From positions 1 to 42,247 of the forward strand of contig JAKQCW010000303.1 in the NCBI GenBank assembly GCA_029558955.1: a stretch of 42,247 nucleotides of DNA. Reading direction: 5' to 3'. This document shows positions 23,614 to 32,460 of this stretch, piece by piece. Under the pieces are notes generated by a model that saw only the letters and a program-made list of their open reading frames with translations, had not been told where the DNA came from and made no database searches. A program made the translations under genes and the position numbers. This DNA is from Chloroflexota bacterium. GTDB taxonomy: Bacteria > Chloroflexota > Anaerolineae > JAAEKA01. How positions within the stretch are numbered: position 1 is the stretch's first letter; each line of letters starts with the position of its first letter.

Positions 23614-25878
23614 CTACATCGTTCGCTGGCGGATCAGGTTCAACGCCGAACCGGCCTGGAACCAGCTCACCTGTTGCTCGTTGAAGGTATGCGCCAGCAG
23701 GGCCTCGTCGGTGCTGCCGTCGACGTGCTTGATCACCATGCGCACGGTGGAGCCGGGGGCCAGCTCGGCCAGCCCCAGCAGGCTGATGCGGTCATCCTCG
23801 CGGATCAGCTCATAGTCGGCCGGATCGATGAAGGTCAGCGGCAGCAGGCCCTGCTTCTTCAGGTTGGTCTCGTGGATGCGGGCGAAGCTGCGCGCGATGA
23901 CGGCCACGCCGCCCAGGTGGCGCGGCTCCATGGCCGCGTGCTCGCGGCTGCTGCCCTCGCCGTAGTTCTCGTCGCCGATGGCCACCCAGGACAACCCGCG
24001 CGCCTTGTAGTCGCGCGCAATGTCCGAATAGGCCACATCGTTGGCGCCGGTGATCACGTTGCGCCCCTTGCCGGCCGGGTGCTCGAACGCGCTGATGGCG
24101 CCGATGAACATGTTGTTGCTGATGTTGTCCAAATGGCCGCGGTACTTCAGCCACGGCCCGGCCGGCGAGATGTGGTCGGTGGTACACTTGCCCCTGGCCT
24201 TGAGCAGCACGGGCAGATCCACGTAGTCCTGGCCATCCCAGGCCGCGAACGGCTCCAGCAGAGCCAGCCGGTCGCTGCCCGCGGCCACGGCCACATCCAG
24301 CCCGGCGCGGTCCTCCCGGCGCGGCACGAAGCCCTCCTCGTCCCGGATGAACCCATCGGTCGGCAGCTCATCGCCCAGCGGCGGAGCCAGCTTGACCCGC
24401 TCGCCGGCCGCGTTGACCAGGGTGTCGGTCAGCGGGTTGAAGTCCAGCCGGCCGGCCAGGGCAAAGGCGGTCACGATCTCCGGCGAGGCGATGAAGCTGT
24501 GGGTGCCAGGGTTGGCGTCGTTGCGGCCGGCGAAGTTGCGGTTGAAGCTGTTGATGATGCTGTTCTTCTCCCCCTTCTCGACGTCGGTGCGCCGCCACTG
24601 GCCGATGCAGGCGCCGCAGGCATTGGCCATGATGCTGGCCCCCATGGCCTGCAAGACGCCCAACTGGCCATCCCGCTCCACCGTCTTGCGGATCTGCTCG
24701 GAGCCGGGGTTGATCAAAAACTGCACCTGCGAGCTCAGCCCTTGGGCCACGGCCTGGCGCGCCACGTTGGCCGCCCGGCTCAGGTCCTCGTAGGAGGAGT
24801 TGGTGCAGGAGCCCACCAGCGCGGCCGTCAGCTCCACCGGATAGTCCTTCTCGATCAGCTCAGCCTTCAGGGCCGAGATGGGCCGATCCAGGTCGGGCGA
24901 ATAGGGGCCGACCACGTGCGGCTCCAGCGAGCTCAGGTCGATCTCGATCACCCGGTCGTAGAAGCGCTCCGGCTCCGCCTCGACCTCAGGGTCAGGCTCC
25001 AGGTGCTGGGCGATCTGCTCGGCCAGCGCGGCCACGTCGGCCCGCTCGGTGGCGCGCAGGTAGGCCGCCATGCGTGCATCGAAGGGGAAGAGGGAGGTGG
25101 TGGCGCCGATCTCCGCGCCCATGTTGCAGATGGTGCCCTTGCCGGTGGCGCTGATAGTGCGCGCGCCCGGCCCGAAATACTCCACGATCGCGCCGGTACC
25201 GCCTTTGACGGTCAGGATGCCGGCCACCTTGAGGATCACATCCTTGGCCGAGGTCCAGCCGTTGAACGCGCCGGTCAGCTTGACGCCGATGATACCTGGC
25301 CAACGCAGCTCCCAGGGCATGCCAACCATGACATCCACCGCGTCCGCGCCGCCCACGCCCACGGCCACCATGCCCAGCCCGCCGGCGTTGGGGGTGTGGC
25401 TGTCGGTGCCGATCATCATGCCGCCGGGGAAGGCGTAGTTCTCCAGCACCACCTGGTGGATAATGCCCGCGCCCGGCTTCCAAAAGCCCATGCCGTAGCG
25501 CTGGCCCGCGCTGAGCAGGAAGTTGTAGACCTCGGAGTTCTCGTTGATCGCGATGGGCAGGTCGCGCAGGACGCCGAATTGGGAGCGGATCAGATGGTCG
25601 GCGTGGATGGTGGTGGGCACGGCCGTGTCGTCGCGGCCAGCCAGCATGAACTGCAAGATGGCCATCTGCGCCGTGGCGTCCTGCATGGCCACCCGGTCGG
25701 GGTTGAAGTCCACGTAAGTCTGCTTGCGCACCGGCGGCGCGCTCAACTCGCCGCTCAGATGCGCCAGGAGAATCTTCTCGGTCAACGTCAACGGGCGGCC
25801 CATCAAACGACGGCCCGCCTCGATCAAGCCAGGCAACTCGGCGTATTTGCGCCGGATCATCTCGAAATCCATGGTCAT
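23614..25878 (-). CDS. acn: Aconitate hydratase, mitochondrial-type
   Basis: Isomerises citrate to isocitrate in the TCA cycle with a [4Fe-4S] cluster; cytosolic. 754 residues. The N-terminal part has [14 protein letters not shown] near 175; the cluster cysteines are in [10 protein letters not shown] near 355 and ACGACIGQW (CxxC) near 425; the C-terminal swivel domain carries [15 protein letters not shown] near 645. Size and motif spacing fit the mitochondrial-type branch rather than bacterial AcnA/IRP1 (about 890) or AcnB. ATG 25878 with AGGAG upstream is preferred; the reading from 26037 adds a low-complexity extension. A consensus promoter stands about 170 bp upstream, leaving an unusually long leader. 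It is monocistronic as far as can be seen. Confidence 0.95.
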   Translation of the reverse strand: MTMDFEMIRRKYAELPGLIEAGRRLMGRPLTLTEKILLAHLSGELSAPPVRKQTYVDFNPDRVAMQDATAQMAILQFMLAGRDDTAVPTTIHADHLIRSQFGVLRDLPIAINENSEVYNFLLSAGQRYGMGFWKPGAGIIHQVVLENYAFPGGMMIGTDSHTPNAGGLGMVAVGVGGADAVDVMVGMPWELRWPGIIGVKLTGAFNGWTSAKDVILKVAGILTVKGGTGAIVEYFGPGARTISATGKGTICNMGAEIGATTSLFPFDARMAAYLRATERADVAALAEQIAQHLEPDPEVEAEPERFYDRVIEIDLSSLEPHVVGPYSPDLDRPISALKAELIEKDYPVELTAALVGSCTNSSYEDLSRAANVARQAVAQGLSSQVQFLINPGSEQIRKTVERDGQLGVLQAMGASIMANACGACIGQWRRTDVEKGEKNSIINSFNRNFAGRNDANPGTHSFIASPEIVTAFALAGRLDFNPLTDTLVNAAGERVKLAPPLGDELPTDGFIRDEEGFVPRREDRAGLDVAVAAGSDRLALLEPFAAWDGQDYVDLPVLLKARGKCTTDHISPAGPWLKYRGHLDNISNNMFIGAISAFEHPAGKGRNVITGANDVAYSDIARDYKARGLSWVAIGDENYGEGSSREHAAMEPRHLGGVAVIARSFARIHETNLKKQGLLPLTFIDPADYELIREDDRISLLGLAELAPGSTVRMVIKHVDGSTDEALLAHTFNEQQVSWFQAGSALNLIRQRTM

Positions 25879-26199
25879 GGTCAGTGCTCCTGAAGACGAC
25901 GAAAGAATGCCCTCCGGCGACGCGCGGGAGGCGCGGGGAGGGCGCAAGCTGTGTGCGGCCGGTGCACATCCAGGTATGATGCCGCCCTTGGGCGCAGCCA
26001 ACGCCAACGCGCTGCGTCCCATCGACAACGGGGGCAAAACCCGGCCTGATTATACCGCGCCCGTGAGCTGGTGTCAAAAGACCGACCCCATTTGCCCCTC
26101 GCTTTAGGGTATGCCGGGCCCCATGATATGCCAGCACATCTTCACAATACCAGTCACGGCGCGCCATGGGCAAGGCCTCCTTGTGGCTCGAGAACGAGT
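25879..26199. other. Aconitase leader and gap before the GT39 gene end
   Basis: Holds the aconitase promoter and about 164 nt of predicted leader (26042-25879). I recognise no riboswitch class in the leader. From 26078 to 26199 I see no gene; the GT39 gene's end carries a small hairpin, GTTTATGT with ACATAAAC, at 26210-26228 inside its last codons. Confidence 0.6.
26049..26077 (-). promoter_or_regulatory. Predicted consensus promoter of aconitase
   Basis: On the minus strand TTGACA (26077-26072), a 17-bp spacer, TATAAT (26054-26049): a perfect sigma70 consensus with perfect spacing. The predicted leader to ATG 25878 is about 164 nt. Confidence 0.85.
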
Positions 26200-29100
26200 C
26201 TACGGAACGTTTATGTCAAACATAAACACCCTGCACATCTGGCTGTCCACCACGGCTACACGGGTCACGCCCTCGGCGCCCGGCGCGGCGGCGATGCCCA
26301 CCGGCTTGACCAAGCCCGCGTCCAGGCCGAACTGGCCCAGCGGCTGGCCATCGGCCGTGAAGAGCAGCACGCGGCGCCCTTCGGGATCAGTGACGGCCAG
26401 CCCGCCGGCCGGCAGCACGGCCAGGTGCGGCCCGTCGATGGTGCTGGCCAGCGCCGGCCCACCCCAACGGGTCAGGCCGCCATCGGCCGCCAGCCGGGTG
26501 ACCGCGCCGCTCTCCGCCTCGACGAAATAAAGGTCGCCGCCCGGCGTCAGCGCGGCGTCGGTGGGCTGCTGGCGGGCCACATCGCTCTCCGGGCCGCCGA
26601 TCTGGCTCTGCAGCTCGCCGGCCGGGCTCAGTTCCACGATGCGCACCCCGCCGGTGTCGGCCACCACGATCTGCCCGGCCGCGTCGATGCCCAGCCCGCG
26701 CGGCCGGTAGAAGGTCTGCTCAGCGCCGAAGCTGGCGATCCACTGACCATCGGGGGTGAAACGCAGCAACTGCTGGCCGGCCGCGTCCAACAGCAGCAGA
26801 TTGCCCCCCGGCTCCACCGCCAGATCGACCACCTCCTGGCTCGCCGGATCGACCCCCGCGGCCGCGGCGTCCCAGGAGCCCACGAACTGGCCGTCGGCGG
26901 CCAACTGCACGATGCGGCCGTTGCTGGTGTCGGCCACGAAAACAGCGCCGCTGGCCGGGTCGATGACCACGCCGCGCGGGCTGGCCAGTTGATCCAGCCC
27001 GCGGCCGCAGACGCCGCCGAAGCTCCAGGCCATGGTCGCGGGCAGTGGGGTGAAGTCGCCGCTGGAGGGGAGCTGCGCCACCTCTCCGGCGACCGCGGGC
27101 GGCGGCGGCTCCGTCGTTGGCAGTTGAAATGGCAGCGCGATCTCCGGCGGCGGCGGCAGGGTCAGGCCGGCCGGGATCTCATCCCCCTCCAGCGGGAAGA
27201 GGAAACGGCTGTCGATCACCGCGCGGCCCTGGTTGGGGGGCTGCCACCAGAGCTGCATCTCGCGGCTGCCGCCCAGCTCGTTGTAGCGCACCTCGATGTC
27301 GTGGAAGCCCTGCTCCAGCATGATCTGGCCGCTGCGATCCTCCGCGCCGTGGCTGCCGCCATTGTCCACCACCAACTGGCCGTCGATGAAGACGAAGGAG
27401 CCGTCGTCGGAGCGGGCGCCGATGGTGTAGAGGCCGCTGGTCGGGATGGCCAGCTTGCCGCGCCAGAGGATGCTGAACGGCTCGCGCAGCGGGTTGTTGG
27501 GGGTGATCAGCAGATCGTTGCGCACCAGCGCCGGCGCGCCCTCCCAGTTGGCGTTGGGGTAGTAGTAGCCCACCAGCCCCTGATCCCCCAGCCGGAAGGT
27601 GTAGAGCGCGTCGCCGCCGACCACTGTGGGGGCGAAGCCGGGGCCGCTCCAGCTCAGCCGCAGCCGGCCGGGCGCTTCGCCCGACTGCACCTCGATGCGG
27701 ATGGGGTGGAAGCCGGCCGCCAGCGTCGCCTCCAACTGACCCTGGCCCCCCTGGTTCAGCTCCAGGCGCTGCTGGCTGCCGATCTGCACGCTGGCGGGGC
27801 CAGACTCGGCCGTGAAGTCGAAGCGATACTGGCCATAGTCCGGGGCCAGCAGCGTGCCCTCCCAGAGCGCAAAGAAGGGCGCAGAGAGCGGCGCGGCGGC
27901 CAGGTCCAGGTCCAACGCGGCCGTGGGCCACACCGCCTCGGCCGCGGTGGTGGGGGGGAAGGTGCTGAAGAGCTGGCCGTTCAGGCCCTGGGAGGCGACC
28001 AGGTCGTCGGCGGCAACGCGGTAGGAGAGGAAGAGGTTCTGCCCGTAGCGGTCCAGATGCTCCTCCGCCTGGCCGCTCGGGTAAATCTGCTGCAACAGCC
28101 CCAGCAGCGGCCGATCCACCGGCTCCAGGATGTAGATCAGGTCCTCCCCCGCCGCGCCGCGGAAGGGCACATCCTCGACCGGGTTCAGGGCGCGGTAGGG
28201 ATGATCACGGCCGATCAGCCTGACGGCCGAGTGGTGCTCGTACTGCGGCGAAATCAGCACCGTAGCCTCAGGCGGCAGGGTGGCCAGATAGCGCCCCACG
28301 GCCGACTCGTTGGGGCTGAAGGCGCTCCACACCGCCGGGTCTGGCGCCTGCACCTGGAAATAGACGCGCGCGTTGGCCAGCATGACCAAGGCTACCAGCG
28401 CGCCCACGGCCAGGTTGAGCCCGCGCTCGCCCGCGCCGCGCCAGGCCGCACGCCAGGCCAGGAAGAGCTGATCGGCCACCAGCGCGACGAAGAGATAGAT
28501 CAACGGGATCATGCCGATGGTGCGGCGGGCTGTGGGCGCCTCGTGCCCCACGGACAACACCCCCAGGCTGAGGATGCCGAGGAACCAGAGCAGGTAGAGC
28601 ACCGGCAGCGTCCGCGCCCGCAGGGTGTACCACAGGACATAGGCCAGCCCCAGCGCCAGCAGGATCGCGGTCAACGTGTCCAGCATGGCCGCCCCGGGCA
28701 GATTGTTCAACGCGGCCAGGTCGCCCTGCCAGTTGAACATGTAGAGCGTCTTCTTGAAGTTCTCGACGATGGGCTGCATGTTGCCCAGCCGCTCCACGTC
28801 GTTGAGGATGCTGATGTGGCGCATGCGGCCGGTGAACACCGCCCAGTTCTGTACGATGTAGACGCCCAGCGGCAGCCCCGCAGTGAAGGCTGCGCCGGCC
28901 ATGAGGGCGATCCCTTGCAGGTCATGGGAAAGGGAAGATCCCACAGCCGCCGGTCGAGCAGGCGGTCCGCCGCCGTATCGAGACCGCCCGAGCACCCACG
29001 CCCGCGCCACCCAAAAGAGCAGGAACGCGGCGACGATGAAGGGCACGACGCGAAAAGCCGTGTAGCTGTTCATGCCCAAGGCCAGCAGCAGGCCGGCCAG

Positions 29101-30000
29101 CGCCCACTGCCAGCGTTTGCCGGTGCGCAGGGCGCGCAGCAGGAAGAGGGCCAGCAAAATCATCACCCCCGGCTGCATGATCAGCTCGTAGACGATGCGG
29201 CTGAAGGTGACGTGCCATCGGGCTGTGGCCAGCAGCGCAGTCGCGGCCAGGGCCGCGCGCCGGTCGTAATGGTCGCGCGCCAGGAAGTAGAAGACGGCCA
29301 CGGTCAGCGTCCCGATCAGCGCCGACACGGCCCGCATCTGGGTGACGCCGACGCCAAAAAGCCGGAAGCTGAGCGCGATCAGATAGGTGAAGAGGGTGGC
29401 CTGGCCCTCGTTGGTCTCGGCGTAGGGCATGTAGCGCGCCCCGGCCAGCCAGCGCAGCGCGTCCAGGCCATTGTTGCACTCGTCCGACTGGCAGCCGTTG
29501 GGGAAGAGGTCCAGTTGATTGAAGCGCACGAAGGCGGAGACGGCCAGCAGCAGCGCCAGGAGGAGGAGGTCCCAGTGGGTAAAAAGCCAGGCGCGGAACG
29601 GGCTGCGCGCTGGGGGCTGCGCGGCGCTATCGGCTGAGGACACGGCATCCGCGCCGCGGGCCTCCAGCGCCGTCCCTGTCATGAACAGCACCGCCGCGGC
29701 CGGCCAGAGCAGCAGGCCGGGCAGGCTGCCCAGGTCGATCCACAGCAGGGCCAGCGACGCCAGCCCCACGACCAGCCCGGCCAGGGTGAGCAGCCGGCCG
29801 CGGCGCGGCCAGGGCCGGGCCAGCCACTGCCCCGCCTGGCGCAGCGGCCGCGGCGGGAACGCGTTCCAGACGAAGATCACGCCGGCCAGGATGAAGAGCA
29901 GCAGCGCGTCGCGCGCGATCCCCGGCCGCGGGCCGGTCAGGATGCGCTGCGCCCAGAAGGCGATGGCGAGGGAAAGGAACAGGCCGAGAAGACGGTTCAT
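26200..30000 (-). CDS. GT39/PMT-type membrane glycosyltransferase fused to PA14-like and NHL-repeat domains
   Basis: 1266 residues. The first two thirds are a polytopic GT-C glycosyltransferase (ArnT/PMT type) with many hydrophobic helices and the first-loop motif SDECNNGLDALRW near 185, where the acidic residues are the usual lipid-sugar catalytic site. After about 630, beta-rich PA14-like modules appear: GQYRFDFTAESGPASVQI near 700 and a fuller one, YYYPNANWEGAP to GLYTIGARSDDGSFVFIDG, near 800-870. From about 985 there are NHL-type propeller repeats (GVVIDPASGAVFVADTSNGRIVQL; GLGIDAAGQIVVADTG). It may glycosylate an envelope component with extracytoplasmic binding domains. An in-frame repeat copy (28950-28995) lies in a loop near residue 340. 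Confidence 0.85.
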   Translation of the reverse strand: MNRLLGLFLSLAIAFWAQRILTGPRPGIARDALLLFILAGVIFVWNAFPPRPLRQAGQWLARPWPRRGRLLTLAGLVVGLASLALLWIDLGSLPGLLLWPAAAVLFMTGTALEARGADAVSSADSAAQPPARSPFRAWLFTHWDLLLLALLLAVSAFVRFNQLDLFPNGCQSDECNNGLDALRWLAGARYMPYAETNEGQATLFTYLIALSFRLFGVGVTQMRAVSALIGTLTVAVFYFLARDHYDRRAALAATALLATARWHVTFSRIVYELIMQPGVMILLALFLLRALRTGKRWQWALAGLLLALGMNSYTAFRVVPFIVAAFLLFWVARAWVLGRSRYGGGPPARPAAVGSSLSHDLQGIALMAGAAFTAGLPLGVYIVQNWAVFTGRMRHISILNDVERLGNMQPIVENFKKTLYMFNWQGDLAALNNLPGAAMLDTLTAILLALGLAYVLWYTLRARTLPVLYLLWFLGILSLGVLSVGHEAPTARRTIGMIPLIYLFVALVADQLFLAWRAAWRGAGERGLNLAVGALVALVMLANARVYFQVQAPDPAVWSAFSPNESAVGRYLATLPPEATVLISPQYEHHSAVRLIGRDHPYRALNPVEDVPFRGAAGEDLIYILEPVDRPLLGLLQQIYPSGQAEEHLDRYGQNLFLSYRVAADDLVASQGLNGQLFSTFPPTTAAEAVWPTAALDLDLAAAPLSAPFFALWEGTLLAPDYGQYRFDFTAESGPASVQIGSQQRLELNQGGQGQLEATLAAGFHPIRIEVQSGEAPGRLRLSWSGPGFAPTVVGGDALYTFRLGDQGLVGYYYPNANWEGAPALVRNDLLITPNNPLREPFSILWRGKLAIPTSGLYTIGARSDDGSFVFIDGQLVVDNGGSHGAEDRSGQIMLEQGFHDIEVRYNELGGSREMQLWWQPPNQGRAVIDSRFLFPLEGDEIPAGLTLPPPPEIALPFQLPTTEPPPPAVAGEVAQLPSSGDFTPLPATMAWSFGGVCGRGLDQLASPRGVVIDPASGAVFVADTSNGRIVQLAADGQFVGSWDAAAAGVDPASQEVVDLAVEPGGNLLLLDAAGQQLLRFTPDGQWIASFGAEQTFYRPRGLGIDAAGQIVVADTGGVRIVELSPAGELQSQIGGPESDVARQQPTDAALTPGGDLYFVEAESGAVTRLAADGGLTRWGGPALASTIDGPHLAVLPAGGLAVTDPEGRRVLLFTADGQPLGQFGLDAGLVKPVGIAAAPGAEGVTRVAVVDSQMCRVFMFDINVP
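28950..28995. repeat. Palindromic repeat copy embedded in frame in the GT39 gene
   Basis: GGTCGAGCAGGCGG...GCCGCCGTATCGAGACCG, a member of the family seen at 17979-18006 and at 11618-11648. Translated, it adds a Gly/Pro/Arg stretch (GRSRYGGGPPARPAAVG) between two hydrophobic helices without breaking the frame. Confidence 0.75.
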
Positions 30001-30010
30001 GCGTCAAACG

Positions 30011-30150
30011 GGACGGGCACGGTCGGAGACCGGCCCGAGCTGGGTGCTGTGGCAGGTGCGACGGGCTCGGTCGGAGACCGGCCCGAGCTGGGTGCTGTGG
30101 CCGGCGCGACGGGCTCGGTCGGAGACCGGCCCGAGCTGGGTGCTGTGGCC
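30011..30150. repeat. Three tandem copies (48-bp period) of the GGTCGGAGACC hairpin repeat
   Basis: Cores begin at 30015, 30063 and 30111, each followed by CTGGGTGCTGTGGC; a fourth, partial GGCCCGAGC follows at 30150. They fill the gap between a GNAT gene and the GT39 start. The period is 48 bp, a multiple of 3, so long ORFs pass through it. Confidence 0.9.
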
Positions 30151-30169
30151 GGCCCGAGCTTGGGTGGGA

Positions 30170-30697
30170 TCATTCGAACTCGGTGCGCAGGATGGCCATC
30201 AGGTGCTCGTCGTGATAGACGCCATCCTGGAAGAGCGCCTGGCGTCGCGTGCCCTCCAGGCGGAAGCCCGCCTTTTCGTAGACGTGCCGGGCGCGCTGGT
30301 TGAAATCGAACACCTCCAACTCGACGCGGTGCAGGTTCAACGTGTGGAAGGCAAAGCGCAGCGCAGCCCGCGTCGCCTTGCTGCCATAGCCGCGCTCCCA
30401 GAAGGTGCGCTCGCCGATCACGATGCCAAAGGTGCAGTGCCGGTGAACCCAGTCGATCTGGTGCAGACCCACGTTGCCGATCAACTGCCAATCATCATTC
30501 ACCGGGACCTCGATGCCGAACAGATAGTCGTTGTCCCTGGTCTGCCGGCTCTCGAACCAACGCTCCTCGCTGACCTTGGACATGGGCGCGAACATCAACA
30601 GGGTGCGCCGCACCTCCGGGTCATTGAACCAGCGCACGAAGGTCGGGATGTCCTCCCGCTCCACCGCCCGCAGGCGGATGCCATCTGCATAGATCAT
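30170..30697 (-). CDS. GNAT acetyltransferase, RimJ/RimL type
   Basis: 175 residues. IRLRAVEREDIPTFVRWFNDPEV at the N-terminus (7-29) is the start typical of RimJ/RimL and ribosomal-protein or small-molecule acetyltransferases. The acetyl-CoA loop is ERTFWERGYGSKATRAALRFAF (about 95-116), then NLHRVELEVFDFNQRARHVYEKAGFRLEG, the family's C-terminal signature. The substrate may be an N-terminal amine or a small molecule. A weaker but similar GNAT lies at 37.6-38.1 kb. It is 54 nt downstream of the M28 peptidase gene on the same strand. Confidence 0.9.
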   Translation of the reverse strand: MIYADGIRLRAVEREDIPTFVRWFNDPEVRRTLLMFAPMSKVSEERWFESRQTRDNDYLFGIEVPVNDDWQLIGNVGLHQIDWVHRHCTFGIVIGERTFWERGYGSKATRAALRFAFHTLNLHRVELEVFDFNQRARHVYEKAGFRLEGTRRQALFQDGVYHDEHLMAILRTEFE

Positions 30698-30751
30698 GGT
30701 TCACACCTCCACAAGGGCCGGCCGGCCGCCGGTCATACGCCGATGCAGCGC

Positions 30752-32323
30752 TCATCCATCGTTGCCGTTCCAGCCCCACACCGCAGCAAAACGCTGGATG
30801 TCCACCACATCCACCGCGCCGTTGCCATCCACGTCGAGCACCGGGCTGTAGTTCCACTGGCCATCCTGCACCTGCCAGGCCGAGGCCACCGCGGTGATGT
30901 CCAGCGCATCGACCAGGCCGCTGCAGTCCAGGTCAGCCCAAAAGCAGGTGGTGCGCAGGCCGGCCAGATGGGCGAAGGTGGCCAGCGTGGCCTGGGCCAT
31001 GGCGCGGTAATAGCCGGTGTTGTAGTGCTGGACGCGGTCGTTGACGGTGTGGTAGTAGGCGTGGAAGTCCTGCGGTATGCCAGGATCAGACCAATAGTTC
31101 TCGATGACCAGGATAGCCGGGATGGAGTAAGTCCAGAATGAGGCGTGGTCGCTGGCGCCTGTGCCGCTGTCGTAGCGCACTGGCGTCAGCGGGAGCTGAT
31201 AGGCCGCGACCGCGTCGATGAAAAGATTGGCCAGCGCGGTGTTGCCCGGCACGCTGGCGCGGGAGTGGATGTCCATGTCCGGCCCGCCCTGGCTATCCCA
31301 GGCGATCATGTCCATGTTGACCACGCCGCGGATATCCTGGTTCTGCACCATGGCCGCGTAGGCCGCGCTGCCGTAGAGCCCCTGCTCCTCGCCGGTGAAG
31401 AGAATGAAGCGCACGGTGGCGTCGAAATTGTAGTGTGACAGGATCTCGGCCGCCACCAGCAGCGCCGTCGAGCCGCTGCCGTTGTCGTCCGCGCCAGGGG
31501 CCAGGGTCATGGGGCTGCCGGAGGTGGAGTCCAGATGGGCGCTGATGATGACGATGCCGGCGTTGGGATCCAGGCCAGGCTTTTCGGCGATGACGTTCGG
31601 CGGGCGGCTGGCGTTCCAGGTGTGGGTCGTGACGTTCAGACCCAGCCGCTCCAGGCGCTCCACCATGTAGCTGACTGCCTTCTGGATGGGCACGCCGCTG
31701 GTGGTGTAGCGCGTGGCGATGGTGTAGGGCTGGCCCAGCACGGTGGCCGGCGTCTCACCGGTCAGCTCATTGGCGTAGGGCAGCAGCCGCCCCACCGTCA
31801 CCTGGTCGATGATCTCCTGCACCATGGGCAAGGGGGTGATGCTCTCCGGCTGGCGCAGCGGCTGGCGCTCGATCCAGCGCAGCGGCTGGTCCAGCAGCCA
31901 AACGCCCTTGTCCAGCGTCACCTGCTGCCCCGGCTCCAGCCGGCGCAGGCTGCGCACGCCGTCATTGGCCAGCTCTGCGCCAGGCCGCGCCCGATCTGCC
32001 AGCGCGCCGGCCAGATCGACCATCAGATAGCGGGCGCCGGCCGCGTCGCCGTCCAACAGCGCCGGCGTGTAGCCGTTGACCCTGAGCCAGTCCAGCCCGC
32101 GCTGGCCGGACCGCACGATGGCATAGGCGGCGGGCTGCGTCTCCACCGCCAGCACCTCCAGCGGCGCCTGGGCCAGGGCGCGCACAGCCTCCGGGCCGGC
32201 CGGCAGCGCGACGCGCGCCAGCGCCTGGAACTCGGCCGGTTGGGCCGCGACCGCGCCGGCCGGTGCAGCCAGCAACAGCAGTGCGAGAAGCAGGTTGATG
32301 AGGGTCAGCGTCAGACGTGGCAT
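30752..32323 (-). CDS. Secreted M28-family zinc aminopeptidase with a C-terminal dockerin-like module
   Basis: 523 residues. A signal peptide (LTLINLLLALLLLAAPAGAVAA) ends near 27. The M28 di-zinc ligands are in order: His in IISAHLDS, Asp in GADDNGSG, Glu pair in FTGEEQGLYG, Asp in VNMDMIAWD and His in YYHTVNDR. The last about 65 residues contain two calcium-loop-like segments, DLDCSGLVDALDI and DVDGNGAVDVVDI, the dockerin type I pattern, here without any cohesin in the window. It is probably an extracellular peptidase. AGGAG precedes ATG 32323. A possible promoter (TTAGCG, 18 bp, TAGAAT at 32369-32364, minus strand) lies upstream. Confidence 0.9.
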   Translation of the reverse strand: MPRLTLTLINLLLALLLLAAPAGAVAAQPAEFQALARVALPAGPEAVRALAQAPLEVLAVETQPAAYAIVRSGQRGLDWLRVNGYTPALLDGDAAGARYLMVDLAGALADRARPGAELANDGVRSLRRLEPGQQVTLDKGVWLLDQPLRWIERQPLRQPESITPLPMVQEIIDQVTVGRLLPYANELTGETPATVLGQPYTIATRYTTSGVPIQKAVSYMVERLERLGLNVTTHTWNASRPPNVIAEKPGLDPNAGIVIISAHLDSTSGSPMTLAPGADDNGSGSTALLVAAEILSHYNFDATVRFILFTGEEQGLYGSAAYAAMVQNQDIRGVVNMDMIAWDSQGGPDMDIHSRASVPGNTALANLFIDAVAAYQLPLTPVRYDSGTGASDHASFWTYSIPAILVIENYWSDPGIPQDFHAYYHTVNDRVQHYNTGYYRAMAQATLATFAHLAGLRTTCFWADLDCSGLVDALDITAVASAWQVQDGQWNYSPVLDVDGNGAVDVVDIQRFAAVWGWNGNDG

Positions 32324-32363
32324 GGGGAGTCTCCTGAATGGGGGCGGATGGGTGACTGCGGCT

Positions 32364-32393
32364 ATTCTACTCCGATCCGCCTGAATGCGCTAA
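32364..32393 (-). promoter_or_regulatory. Weak candidate promoter of the M28 peptidase gene
   Basis: On the minus strand TTAGCG (32393-32388), 18 bp, TAGAAT (32369-32364), 41 bp before the ATG. The -10 is good and the -35 poor. It is divergent from the dinB promoter. Confidence 0.4.
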
Positions 32394-32425
32394 CTCGCCG
32401 CCTCTGCGCGTCGCACCTGGATCGA

Positions 32426-32454
32426 TTGCGCCGGCGGCGCTCCTGGCGTACAAT
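32426..32454 (+). promoter_or_regulatory. Predicted leaderless promoter of dinB
   Basis: TTGCGC (32426-32431), a 17-bp spacer, TACAAT (32449-32454), then GTCCCC and ATG at 32461. The predicted +1 is the A of the start codon. No LexA-type palindrome is recognised around it. Confidence 0.65.
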
Positions 32455-32460
32455 GTCCCC

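Noticed and set aside
23608..25893. 761-residue + strand ORF
   Set aside because: Antisense shadow of aconitase, whose reading frame has all catalytic motifs.
26071..29637. 1188-residue + strand ORF
   Set aside because: Antisense shadow of the GT39 gene: rich in Arg, Gln, Gly and His, with no domain, as expected in high-GC DNA.
30049..30303. Small ORFs with a repeated GATGSVGDRPELGAV pattern
   Set aside because: The 48-bp hairpin repeat is a multiple of 3 and so stays open; repeat artefact.
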